A DNA stretch of 64,000 nt from a virus: IMG/VR virus record IMGVR_UViG_3300042386_001406, positions 1 through 64,000 of that record; one strand, 5' to 3'. Below are positions 16,475-23,863 of this stretch, one piece after another (the stretch's first letter is position 1; each line of letters begins with the position of its first letter). A program made the position numbers and the translations under genes. The notes below the pieces were generated by a model. That model did no database searches. It was not told the DNA's origin and was given only the letters and a program-made list of their open reading frames with translations.

Positions 16475-17127
16475 TGAATAAGATACAATTAAAGGAGCAT
16501 ATTGAAAAAATCATTAACTATGTAGGCCAAGAATACAATCATGGTCCTAAGTTAGTTATGAATGAATCTAAAGAACCAGTCTTTATTTCTGAAGGCTTAT
16601 ATTACCATATTGAAAATAACTTACCACTAAACGAATCAATATATCGTCCTCAATCAGCAATGTTTTTAAAATTATTTGTTGAAGCAAGAAACTTATATGA
16701 TTCTAAGCGTTTAGTATTATGTGAATCAGATCAATATTATTTTGACAATACAGATATAGGTACATTTGGTGAGTATAATGGTATTAAAGTGCCACTAGAC
16801 TTACCTCTGACCGAGGAATTTCTAACAGAAGCATTAGAAGAAGAAAAAAAACAACCAGCATTAGGTAAACCTAAGCGTGGTGGTTCTAAAAAATTCTATG
16901 TGTATGTTAAAGATCCTAAAACCAAACGTATTAAAAAAGTATCATTTGGTATGGCAGGTGGTGGCTTAAGAGCCAAATTAAACAACCCAAAAGCTAGACA
17001 AGCGTTTTCTAAACGCCACAATTGTCCTCAAAAGAAAGACAAAACTAAAGCTTCATATTGGAGTTGTCGTTTACCTCGCTATGCTAAACTATTAGGATTT
17101 AAAACAACATTTAGTGGATTTTGGTAA
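16474..17127 (+). CDS. basic conserved protein, possible internal virion protein
   Basis: A 217-residue protein with MNKIQLKE-HIEK at the start. Its C-terminal 75 residues are basic and distinctive: KKFYVYVKDPKTKRIKKVSF, then AFSKRHNCPQKKDKTKASYW and a final Cys. That tail is, from memory, widespread in uncharacterised proteins of large marine phages and looks like a small Cys-containing nucleic-acid-binding domain. The middle contains several L-x-E sites (FLTE-ALEE) at the junction with the basic domain, where a prohead protease could cut. Coupled to both neighbours by TAATG overlaps. Confidence 0.55.
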   Translation: MNKIQLKEHIEKIINYVGQEYNHGPKLVMNESKEPVFISEGLYYHIENNLPLNESIYRPQSAMFLKLFVEARNLYDSKRLVLCESDQYYFDNTDIGTFGEYNGIKVPLDLPLTEEFLTEALEEEKKQPALGKPKRGGSKKFYVYVKDPKTKRIKKVSFGMAGGGLRAKLNNPKARQAFSKRHNCPQKKDKTKASYWSCRLPRYAKLLGFKTTFSGFW

Positions 17128-17744
17128 TGATTAGTCTAATTGACATATTACATGAAATGTATCCACCATATAAAGCAAATATGGTATCAAAAGTTAGATA
17201 TAAAGCATCTGATGTTTGGACTAATGACCAAGAATTAGCTGTAAAAAGAGGATACTTGGAAAGTGATGAACCTGAAAAAGGCACAGGTAAAAAACCTAAA
17301 GGATCTAGTCGTCGTTTATACACAGATGAAGATCCAAAAGATACAGTTAAAATTAAATTCAAAACCGCTCAAGATGTTAAAGATACATTATCAAAAAAGA
17401 CATTTAAAGCAAAACCACATGCTCGTAAGTCACAAATTATTAATGTAATCCATCAGCGTGTCAGAGCAGCTTATAATAGAGCTAAAGATCCAGATGTTAA
17501 ATCTAGATTAAAACGTGCTTTGGATTATATTGAAAAGCGTAAAGAAGCATCTAAAGAAAAAACTAAAAGTTTAAATAAAGAAACATCAGATCCACAATCA
17601 GGTAAAGCAGCACCATATGGTTCAGGATATGCTCCTATACAACAGAATGAAGACATATTAAATGAAAAATGCTGGCCTGGATATACTAAAAAAGGAATGA
17701 AAACAATGTTTGGAAAAAAATACCCTAATTGTGTAAAAAAATGA
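17127..17744 (+). CDS. basic protein with targeting-like N-terminus and Cys-containing tail
   Basis: A 205-residue protein. I use the ATG at 17127 (TAATG with the previous gene), giving MISLIDILHE-MYPPYK, which matches the N-termini of its neighbours; an upstream TTG at 17121 would spoil this. The middle is strongly basic (RKSQIINVIHQRVRAAYNRA). The tail (EKCWPGYTKKGMKTMFGKKY, then Asn-Cys) is a motif I associate with uncharacterised marine-phage proteins. It follows an ILNE site, so the tail could be released. DNA-binding packaged protein is the best guess. Confidence 0.55.
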   Translation: MISLIDILHEMYPPYKANMVSKVRYKASDVWTNDQELAVKRGYLESDEPEKGTGKKPKGSSRRLYTDEDPKDTVKIKFKTAQDVKDTLSKKTFKAKPHARKSQIINVIHQRVRAAYNRAKDPDVKSRLKRALDYIEKRKEASKEKTKSLNKETSDPQSGKAAPYGSGYAPIQQNEDILNEKCWPGYTKKGMKTMFGKKYPNCVKK

Positions 17745-18058
17745 TAAAACTAACTCAACTACTAACTGAAGTAAAAGAAACATTTGAAAGTTTTGCCACT
17801 ATTCGTGGTAAAGGTGCTGCTAAAATTGCCGCCACTGCTGAAGAAAAAGGTGGATTATCTCTATTAACATGGCATCATTTTAAAGTAAAAGCTCCGTACT
17901 ATAAAAAAGCAACTGAGGGTAAATTTGATAAAGAAGTTGCTAAAAAAGAATTTGAACAAACATATAAAAAGATATCATTAAACATGACTCAAACTGAATT
18001 TCAACGTGAAGTTGGTCGTTTAGAGGTATTAGGTGAACTGTTAATAGAAAATAAATAA
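17741..18058 (+). CDS. small basic protein with targeting-like N-terminus
   Basis: A 105-residue protein starting MIKLTQLLTE-VKETFESFA at an ATGA overlap; the in-frame TTG at 17729 lies inside the previous gene and is not needed. The body (IRGKGAAKIAATAEEKGGLS, then LLTWHHFKVKAPYY) is helical and rich in Lys and Ala. It is conserved in type with other large-phage proteins but has no known function. The LLTE site at residues 7-10 fits the (I/L)-x-E pattern of the cluster. Confidence 0.55.
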   Translation: MIKLTQLLTEVKETFESFATIRGKGAAKIAATAEEKGGLSLLTWHHFKVKAPYYKKATEGKFDKEVAKKEFEQTYKKISLNMTQTEFQREVGRLEVLGELLIENK

Positions 18059-18060
18059 TA

Positions 18061-18324
18061 ATGAGTCAACCTTATGTAGACTTAGTTGTGACAGATGAAT
18101 ATGTGATTAGGGAATTTGATAAAAACATTGACCCTATAGAGCTAATGTGGCATCGAGATGATGAAAACAGGATGGTTGAAGCTATAGAACCAACAGATTG
18201 GCTAGTACAACTAGACAACCAGTTACCAATGTCTATGACCCAACCAATATTTATACCACGTCATATGTGGCATAGAACTATAAAAGGCACAGGTAAATTA
18301 AAGATAAAAATATATAAATCATGA
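18061..18324 (+). CDS. cupin-like small conserved phage protein
   Basis: An 87-residue protein. The pattern MWHRDDENRMVEAI, then WLVQLDNQLP, then FIPRHMWHRTIKGTGKLKIK, with paired His residues on predicted strands, resembles a minimal cupin barrel of a kind I have seen in T4-like phages. Metal binding is plausible; the substrate is unknown. It lacks the targeting-like N-terminus of its neighbours. It overlaps the next gene by ATGA. An ATATTTAT match at 18246-18253 lies inside this gene, 67 nt upstream of the next start, and may be chance. Confidence 0.5.
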   Translation: MSQPYVDLVVTDEYVIREFDKNIDPIELMWHRDDENRMVEAIEPTDWLVQLDNQLPMSMTQPIFIPRHMWHRTIKGTGKLKIKIYKS

Positions 18325-18761
18325 AAAAATCTGAATTAAAACAATTAATCAGAGAAGCAATCGAAGAAGTAAAACCTAAAGTTGAAGAAGATGTAATCAA
18401 CGAAGGATTTGCTCCTGAAACTGATGAAGTTGGCTCATTTTGGGTGGTTGAAAAACCATCTACTAGCGCTACTTTAGATGACATTTGCTTTGAATGCGAA
18501 AATGTAATGTACTTTGCTCGTCAAATTGCTGGTGGTTTAAAACCAGAAGATATCAAAGGTGTATTCACTAAAGAAGCTAAAGCTAAAAAGTTAGCTGAAA
18601 AATTACTTAAAGCTCGTGACACTAAAAAAGAAGAAGTAAAACAAGCAGCTGAAGCTTATAAAAAAATGAAAGAAGAAACTTTAGCAAAAGTACAAGAGTA
18701 CATGAAAAATAAGAAAGCTACTAAACAAGTAGTTGACGAGTTAAAAGACGAAGTTAAGTAA
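18321..18761 (+). CDS. helical protein with targeting-like N-terminus
   Basis: A 146-residue protein starting MKKSELKQLIRE-AIEEVKP. This is the form of the N-terminal peptide that I recall most often in uncharacterised proteins of large marine phages. After it come a small domain with two Cys (DDICFECENVMYFA) and a long charged helix (KAKKLAEKLLKARDTKKEEV) to the end. No enzyme motif. Coupled to its neighbours by ATGA and TAATG overlaps. I infer packaging into the prohead from the N-terminus only. Confidence 0.5.
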   Translation: MKKSELKQLIREAIEEVKPKVEEDVINEGFAPETDEVGSFWVVEKPSTSATLDDICFECENVMYFARQIAGGLKPEDIKGVFTKEAKAKKLAEKLLKARDTKKEEVKQAAEAYKKMKEETLAKVQEYMKNKKATKQVVDELKDEVK

Positions 18762-19135
18762 TGAAGTTAACAGACATATTACTTGAAACTCTGCTTGAAA
18801 AGAAAAAAGACAGATGTCATCGTATCGCTGATAGGCGTTATGATAAACCATCTGCTTATAAGTCAGGTGCTATAGTGAGATGTCGCCAAGGTAAAATTTG
18901 GAAAGATCTTAAAGAAGATGAATCATTACGTAAATGGTTTGGTCGCAGAGGCGCAGCTGGTAAAGAAGGTGGATGGGTTGATTGTAACACATGTCGCAAA
19001 GTAGATGGTAAAACCAAATGTAAACCTTGTGGTAGAAAAGAAGGTGAAAAACGAGCTAAATACCCATCATGTCGACCAACACCTGCTGGATGTAAGAAAA
19101 AAGGAAAAGGTAAAACTTGGGGAAAAACAAAATAA
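18761..19135 (+). CDS. DUF5872-like basic Cys-rich protein
   Basis: A 124-residue protein starting MKLTDILLE-TLLEKKK, then two basic Cys modules: one with DRCHRIADRRYDKPSAYKSG and VRCRQGKIW, and a DUF5872-like one (RKWFGRRGAAGKEGGWVDCN, then CRKVDGKTKCKPCGRKEGEK and CRPTPAGCKKK). DUF5872 is known from T4-like phages but has no assigned function; the Cys pairs suggest zinc binding and the charge suggests nucleic-acid contact. It would be very basic after removal of the first nine residues. The next gene begins two bases after its stop. Confidence 0.6.
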   Translation: MKLTDILLETLLEKKKDRCHRIADRRYDKPSAYKSGAIVRCRQGKIWKDLKEDESLRKWFGRRGAAGKEGGWVDCNTCRKVDGKTKCKPCGRKEGEKRAKYPSCRPTPAGCKKKGKGKTWGKTK

Positions 19136-19137
19136 AT

Positions 19138-19596
19138 ATGCAAGACAATTTTAACATACATGGTTGGCGTTTAAATCAAGCCATTAAAGAAGTAGAAGAA
19201 GCTACATTCACAAACAAACATGATGACAATCCTAAATTAAAAGGTGGACAGAAAAAATTACCTGATGAATTACAAGCGGGAATCTTAAAGAAAGAAGACA
19301 CAACAGGATACTCTACTGATTATAAAAAAGGATATAGAGATGGATATCAAGATGGAAAAGAAGGTAAATTTGGTAAACAATTCGCTGTAAAAGAAGGTGA
19401 AGACCATGAAGTAGCAATGGCTAAATCTAGTCTACAATCTATTATGAGTTCAGCCTCAAAATTAATGGTAATGTTAGGTGATGAAGAGCGTAACATACCA
19501 GGATGGATTCAAGATCATATTACTAATGCTGAAAACTATATTGATCAAGCTGCTCAAGGCTTTCATGAATTAGAAAATAACAATGAAGAAGATTAA
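19138..19596 (+). CDS. acidic protein with targeting-like N-terminus
   Basis: A 152-residue protein. I use the ATG at 19138 rather than the in-frame ATG at 19117 inside the upstream gene. The start MQDNFNIHGWRLNQAIKE-VE resembles the MADNFD starts of two other proteins (23864, 30681) and has an I-x-E site. A short repeat KKGYRDGYQDGKEGKFG in the middle looks like the Gly-x-x-x-Gly helix-turn units that bind membranes or pack helices. The C-terminal part is a helical bundle. No enzyme motif. It overlaps the next gene by 14 bases. Confidence 0.5.
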   Translation: MQDNFNIHGWRLNQAIKEVEEATFTNKHDDNPKLKGGQKKLPDELQAGILKKEDTTGYSTDYKKGYRDGYQDGKEGKFGKQFAVKEGEDHEVAMAKSSLQSIMSSASKLMVMLGDEERNIPGWIQDHITNAENYIDQAAQGFHELENNNEED

Positions 19597-21079
19597 AATC
19601 ATAAAATCAAGACCAATAAAGGAAGAAGAAGAAGTAATTGATCAGGTACCTCAAGACACAGCTCCTGAGCAACCTGAGATTACTTATGAATCTAATCCTT
19701 TAGAGTTTATACTTCAAAAATATCCAACATTAACTGAAACATTAGTTAAATTATTAACTGATGATTTCAGAAACTATATTATTGGTGTTTATATAATGGC
19801 TCCAAAGCCAACTATATTCAAGATTGTTTTACATAACAATCGCTCATTTTATTTAACATATATGGGTAAGTGTTATGAAGCTAAAGTAAGTGGTAAGAAA
19901 TTCTGGCTATTAAAAGTAAGTGAACTTGAAACAGCCACCATTGAAATAGCTAACTTATTAATGCTAGGTACTCCTCCATCAGTTAAAGGACCTGAAGCTG
20001 AAATGACAGCGGCTCCTGAGGAAACACCAACAGAAGAAGCACCAGCAGAAGAAACTCCACCAGCAGAAGAAGAAGCACCTGAAGAATTAGCTGAAGATGT
20101 TATTAAAGAAGATCTTAACACAACTAAAAAAGAATTAACTAAGTTAGGGTATAAAGATGAAGATATTGTTCCTATAACTAAAAGTAAAATTAAGTTATTA
20201 GTACCTGCTAAAGAAAGAATGAATGTTATTAATACTTTAGTTGACAAGTTAAAATATACTTGGGATAAAGATATTAAAGGTTCTTCTATTGGTGGAGTAA
20301 TAGCTAAAGATGGTGAAACAGTAATTATACCAAAACCAAAAGAAAAACAAGGTGGTGGTAGTGCTGGTTTAGGAAATGAATCATTTTTAGCAAATAAAAT
20401 TAAATCTACTGTTGAAGAAGTAGGTGGTCCTATCACTGTTGTTGTTAAAGGCGACAATGGTAAAAGTATAAGATTTAATGGTGTTACTGACGCTGAAGAA
20501 GCAGGACGTGACACAGCTGGAAATAAAAAATCAGACATCAGATTATTAGCTGGGAGTAAAGTTGTAGGTAACTTATCATTAAAGCAAAAAAATGCTTCAA
20601 TGTGGGAAAGTGCTGACAAGCGTTATAAAGACTTGATGATTAAACTTGTAGAAAAATTACTTAAAAAACCATATAAAAATTTAGGTTTAACTAAAACTGA
20701 TAAAAAAGATATTTACAGATTATATAATCCATCTACTGGTCAAGAATATAGTGGTATTATCATAACAGATTTAGATAATAAAGATATGGCTTCTATTGTA
20801 TTTGGATCTGATAAACCACAAACAGTAGTAGTTAAAGAAACATTTGATGAAAGTGATTTTACATTAAACAGTAAAGTATTAACAATCAGTGTTGATAATT
20901 TAGCTACAAGTTTAGAAGATATTGTTGGAACAAAATATGAACCAATATTAGTAGTAAGACATGATTCAACTAGAACAGCTACAGCTGGTTTAAGACCAAT
21001 TGTATACACTAAAGAATCTGTTTACAAAGGAGACAAAGTATCTGGTAACAGAATAGAATTATCTTATAATAAAATTTAA
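19583..21079 (+). CDS. large internal-protein candidate with possible nuclease-like domain
   Basis: A 498-residue protein. The N-terminus MKKIKIIKSRPIKE-EEE carries an I-K-E site. An Ala/Pro/Glu-rich linker (about residues 137-172) separates an N-terminal domain from the remainder. Around residues 270-335 the order NESFLANKIKSTVEE, then KSDIRLLAGSKVVGNLSLKQ resembles a PD-(D/E)XK fold (helix Glu, Asp, then S-L-K), though the usual acidic residue before Lys is Ser here. If real, this would be a DNA endonuclease. It ends the overlapping operon; the ATATTTAT box and a terminator follow. Confidence 0.5.
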   Translation: MKKIKIIKSRPIKEEEEVIDQVPQDTAPEQPEITYESNPLEFILQKYPTLTETLVKLLTDDFRNYIIGVYIMAPKPTIFKIVLHNNRSFYLTYMGKCYEAKVSGKKFWLLKVSELETATIEIANLLMLGTPPSVKGPEAEMTAAPEETPTEEAPAEETPPAEEEAPEELAEDVIKEDLNTTKKELTKLGYKDEDIVPITKSKIKLLVPAKERMNVINTLVDKLKYTWDKDIKGSSIGGVIAKDGETVIIPKPKEKQGGGSAGLGNESFLANKIKSTVEEVGGPITVVVKGDNGKSIRFNGVTDAEEAGRDTAGNKKSDIRLLAGSKVVGNLSLKQKNASMWESADKRYKDLMIKLVEKLLKKPYKNLGLTKTDKKDIYRLYNPSTGQEYSGIIITDLDNKDMASIVFGSDKPQTVVVKETFDESDFTLNSKVLTISVDNLATSLEDIVGTKYEPILVVRHDSTRTATAGLRPIVYTKESVYKGDKVSGNRIELSYNKI

Positions 21080-21095
21080 TATTTATTAACACATA
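21078..21095 (+). promoter_or_regulatory. ATATTTAT box, first copy of an 18-nt repeat
   Basis: AATATTTATTAACACATA, overlapping the TAA of the 498-residue gene. The identical 18 bases recur at 23836-23853, so the two copies bracket the accessory genes 21211-23835. A terminator at 21144 lies between this box and the next gene. Confidence 0.5.
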
Positions 21096-21143
21096 CAGAA
21101 CAGATTCATTGCCTGTTTGCTTATAAAAGATAAAAATTGGAGT

Positions 21144-21176
21144 AGTGGCCCACCAAAAAGGTGGGCTACTTTTTTG
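21144..21176 (+). terminator. intrinsic terminator
   Basis: An 11-bp stem (AGTGGCCCACC / GGTGGGCTACT, one G-T pair) with an AAAAA loop, followed by TTTTTT. It lies 65 bases after the end of the large internal-protein operon. An in-frame GTG at 21145 is inside this hairpin, so it cannot be the start of the next gene. Confidence 0.85.
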
Positions 21177-21210
21177 CCTGCGCAAAATAAAGATGTTATA
21201 TTTAAACCTA

Positions 21211-21717
21211 ATGAATATATTTTACATAGACTCTGATCCAACAATTGCAGCTAAGGAAATGGTTGATGACCATATTCGTAAAATGCAAATTGAATCAGCT
21301 CAAATGTTATGTACAACATTTTGGCATTATGGTTTTGAAGCACCATATAAAAAAGCTCATTACAATCATCCATCAACTAAATGGGTTCGTGAATCAATTC
21401 ATCATTTTAATTGGTTATTGACTCATGGTTTGGTTATTTGTGATGAATTTGCTTTACGTTATGGTAAACAACATGCAACTAAAAATGTATTATTGTGGAT
21501 TAGAGACAATAAAGATATGTTGTATGGTAAAATACCTACAACACCATTTGTACCTCCACCTCAATGTATGCCTGATCAATATAAGAAAGAAGATACAATA
21601 GAAGCCTATAGAAATTTTTATATTCAAGATAAGATTGGAATTAAACAACTAAACTATAATAAATTAAATAACATACCAAAATGGATAAGCGAATCGTCAT
21701 TGTTGGAGCAGGCGTAG
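21211..21717 (+). CDS. conserved phage protein of unknown function
   Basis: A 168-residue protein. I choose the ATG at 21211 (MNIFYIDSDPTIAAKEMVDD); ATG 21193 would add six residues, and GTG 21145 lies in a terminator stem. The pattern Phe-Tyr-x-Asp-x-Asp-Pro-x-x-Ala-Ala, then KMQIESAQMLCTTFW belongs to a family I remember as frequent in T4-like phages and unannotated. His and Asp residues after it (HPSTKWVRESIHHFNWLL) are conserved-looking and could form an active site. It overlaps the downstream dehydrogenase by 37 bases. Confidence 0.55.
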   Translation: MNIFYIDSDPTIAAKEMVDDHIRKMQIESAQMLCTTFWHYGFEAPYKKAHYNHPSTKWVRESIHHFNWLLTHGLVICDEFALRYGKQHATKNVLLWIRDNKDMLYGKIPTTPFVPPPQCMPDQYKKEDTIEAYRNFYIQDKIGIKQLNYNKLNNIPKWISESSLLEQA

Positions 21718-23027
21718 CAGGTATCAACGCAGCAACCAAATTAGTAGACAACGGATACCCAGGAGAACTAATCACTATTATTGATAAAGGAAACGATCCT
21801 ATTAATCGTTTACCTGAAGAAGTAATGACAGGTATGCTTGGTGCTGGTGGTTGGAGTGATGGTAAATTAACATACCATACAGCAATTGGTGGTCAATTGT
21901 CTAAATACTGTGGTGAAGAAAAAGCAATGGAATTGATGAAACAAGTAGTAGATAACTTTACTCGTTTCCATCCTAAACCAGATGAAATATTCATGTCTGA
22001 TCCACAGGAAGAACCTGAATTTATTAAACCATACTTTGGTTTGAGAATGTTTCCTGTATGGCACATTGGATCTAATTTTCTACATGAAATTGCTAAAACA
22101 TGGTATCAATATTTGTTAGATAAAGGAGTTAATTTTTGGTGGAATACAGTAGTATCTAATATTGATTTTAATAATAATAATATATTATTTAACCCACTTG
22201 GCATATCAGGTCCTACCCTCAGATTAAAATATGATGAATTAATATTTGCAGTAGGTAAATCAGGTATTGATTTTGCTCAAAAATTAGCTGATGAATATAC
22301 ATTACCTAATGAACCTAAATCAGTACAAATTGGTGTTCGTTTTGAAGCACCACAAAAATACTTCCAAAAACTAATTGATGTATCTTATGATTTCAAATTA
22401 TATCAAAAATTTGATAATGTTAGTTTGCGATCGTTTTGCACTAACAATAATGCAGCTTATGTGGCTGTTGAGGAAACCTATGGCGACATTAGCTACAATG
22501 GTCATGCTAAGAAAGGAAAGGAATTTGAAAACCAAATGACTAACTTTGGTATATTGATGGAAATCAAGGGTATTGAAGATCCATTTAAATGGTCAAGAGA
22601 TGTAGTAGAATTATGTCAAGCTAATAAAACAGGACTATATTACTCACCTAACATGACTCGCAAACCAGGATTAACATCTGAAGGAACAACAGTATCAGCT
22701 TGGGAAATATCAGAACATTCATTAGGTAATGTTAGACATGCTATGGGTGGATATTTTGAACATATTGAAAACTTTATTGATGATATGAATAAAATATTCG
22801 AGTTTGGTGATGATTGGGGTATGTATATTCCTGAAGTAAAGTATTTAAGTCCTGAACCATTAGTGAATTACCATGACTTATCATTAAAACAATTTCCAAA
22901 TGTGCATTTTGTAGGAGATGCTTTAAGTGCTCGTGGTATTACAGTTGCTGGTTCACAAGGAATTTATGTAGCTGAATCAATTATTAGAAAAGAAGCACTT
23001 ATTGAATTAATGAACATGGGTGAATAA
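21681..23027 (+). CDS. FAD-dependent dehydrogenase (COG2509-like)
   Basis: A 448-residue flavoprotein. The N-terminal Rossmann motif IVIVGAGVAGINAATKLV (GxGxxG at residues 9-14) binds FAD. Near the C-terminus, VHFVGDALSARGITVAGSQG is the FAD-contacting motif of the COG2509 / aminoacetone-like oxidoreductase group, and the length fits that group. The sequence is complete, without frameshifts. It has no signal peptide, so it should be cytoplasmic. It may serve cofactor or electron-transfer metabolism during infection; the substrate cannot be read from sequence. An auxiliary metabolic gene of this type is unusual beside phage structural operons. A small conserved gene follows after 38 bases. Confidence 0.8.
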   Translation: MDKRIVIVGAGVAGINAATKLVDNGYPGELITIIDKGNDPINRLPEEVMTGMLGAGGWSDGKLTYHTAIGGQLSKYCGEEKAMELMKQVVDNFTRFHPKPDEIFMSDPQEEPEFIKPYFGLRMFPVWHIGSNFLHEIAKTWYQYLLDKGVNFWWNTVVSNIDFNNNNILFNPLGISGPTLRLKYDELIFAVGKSGIDFAQKLADEYTLPNEPKSVQIGVRFEAPQKYFQKLIDVSYDFKLYQKFDNVSLRSFCTNNNAAYVAVEETYGDISYNGHAKKGKEFENQMTNFGILMEIKGIEDPFKWSRDVVELCQANKTGLYYSPNMTRKPGLTSEGTTVSAWEISEHSLGNVRHAMGGYFEHIENFIDDMNKIFEFGDDWGMYIPEVKYLSPEPLVNYHDLSLKQFPNVHFVGDALSARGITVAGSQGIYVAESIIRKEALIELMNMGE

Positions 23028-23065
23028 CCTGGATTAATAACTTATATTTAATTAAATTAAATTAT

Positions 23066-23299
23066 ATGGCTAAACAAACAAGCGGAGTTAGAAAAATTAA
23101 AACACCTGATGGTACAATTATATACATGCTTGAAGGTAAACTCCATAATTGGGAAGAACCAGCTGTGATACATCCAAATGGTAAAAAAGAATATTGGTTA
23201 TTTGGATATCAATATAGTAAAGATGAGTTTATGGACCGTAAACGTGACACTAATGGTATTCCACCAGCTAAGGATCCAAAATATGATACACGTCTCTAA
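23066..23299 (+). CDS. small conserved phage protein
   Basis: A 77-residue basic protein. The centre (YMLEGKLHNWEEPAVIHPNG, then KKEYWLFGYQYSKDEF) resembles the short Gly-x-x-His-x-x-x-Gly-Pro-Ala units found in other phage proteins, here with Glu-Pro in place of Gly-Pro. It is probably a small beta-hairpin protein. The gap before it contains TATATTTAA at 23042, a variant of the promoter-like box. Function unknown. Confidence 0.55.
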   Translation: MAKQTSGVRKIKTPDGTIIYMLEGKLHNWEEPAVIHPNGKKEYWLFGYQYSKDEFMDRKRDTNGIPPAKDPKYDTRL

Positions 23300-23313
23300 C
23301 AAATAAAAATAAT

Positions 23314-23835
23314 ATGAAGATAGGATTATGTGGAACAATGTCAGTTGGTAAAACAACCTTAGTTAAGGATTTAGCTAAACTTGAGATATTTAAAGACTAT
23401 AAATTAGCAACTGAACGTAGTAAATACTTAAGAGATTTAGGTATTCCATTAAATACAGATTCAACAGTTAATGGTCAGTTTGTATTTTTAGCTGAACGTG
23501 CTAGTGAATTATTACATGAAAATGTTTTAACAGATAGAACAATATGGGATGTATGTGCGTTTACAATGCTAGCTAAATCAATCAGTCTAACTGACAAGTC
23601 TAGTTTTGTGACAGCAGCAATGACATTAAGAGAACAATATGATGTTGTGTTCTATATTGATCCTATTGGAACTATGATGGAAGATAATGGTGTACGAGAA
23701 ACAGATCTTGATTACAGATATGACATAAACCAGGAAATATTGCGCTTAATAACGCTTTATCCGCCTAAAAAACTAGTAGTTTTACGTGGTTCTACAGGTA
23801 GTCGTATAAATACTATATTAGATAATATATTTTAA
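23314..23835 (+). CDS. nucleotide kinase-like P-loop protein (AAA_28/NadR-like)
   Basis: A 173-residue P-loop NTPase. Walker A is GTMSVGKTT (residues 7-15). TERSKYLRDLG and LTDRTIWDVCAF supply the substrate-binding DR motif seen in NadR-like and thymidylate-kinase-like proteins. The end (LVVLRGSTGSRINTIL) is the usual base-recognition strand and helix. It would phosphorylate a nucleotide or nicotinamide riboside. The pairing with an FAD/NAD-type dehydrogenase two genes earlier hints at a redox-cofactor theme, but that is inference. The gene ends just before the second 18-nt repeat. Confidence 0.7.
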   Translation: MKIGLCGTMSVGKTTLVKDLAKLEIFKDYKLATERSKYLRDLGIPLNTDSTVNGQFVFLAERASELLHENVLTDRTIWDVCAFTMLAKSISLTDKSSFVTAAMTLREQYDVVFYIDPIGTMMEDNGVRETDLDYRYDINQEILRLITLYPPKKLVVLRGSTGSRINTILDNIF

Positions 23836-23853
23836 AATATTTATTAACACATA
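23836..23853 (+). promoter_or_regulatory. ATATTTAT box, second copy of the 18-nt repeat
   Basis: AATATTTATTAACACATA immediately after the kinase TAA, identical to 21078-21095. The 10-nt box ends 18 nt before the ATG at 23864. Confidence 0.5.
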
Positions 23854-23863
23854 ACAATTAAAC

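Noticed and set aside
21145-21210. Start of the conserved unknown gene at GTG 21145
   Set aside because: This start lies inside a strong terminator hairpin; ATG 21211 gives the conserved-looking N-terminus.
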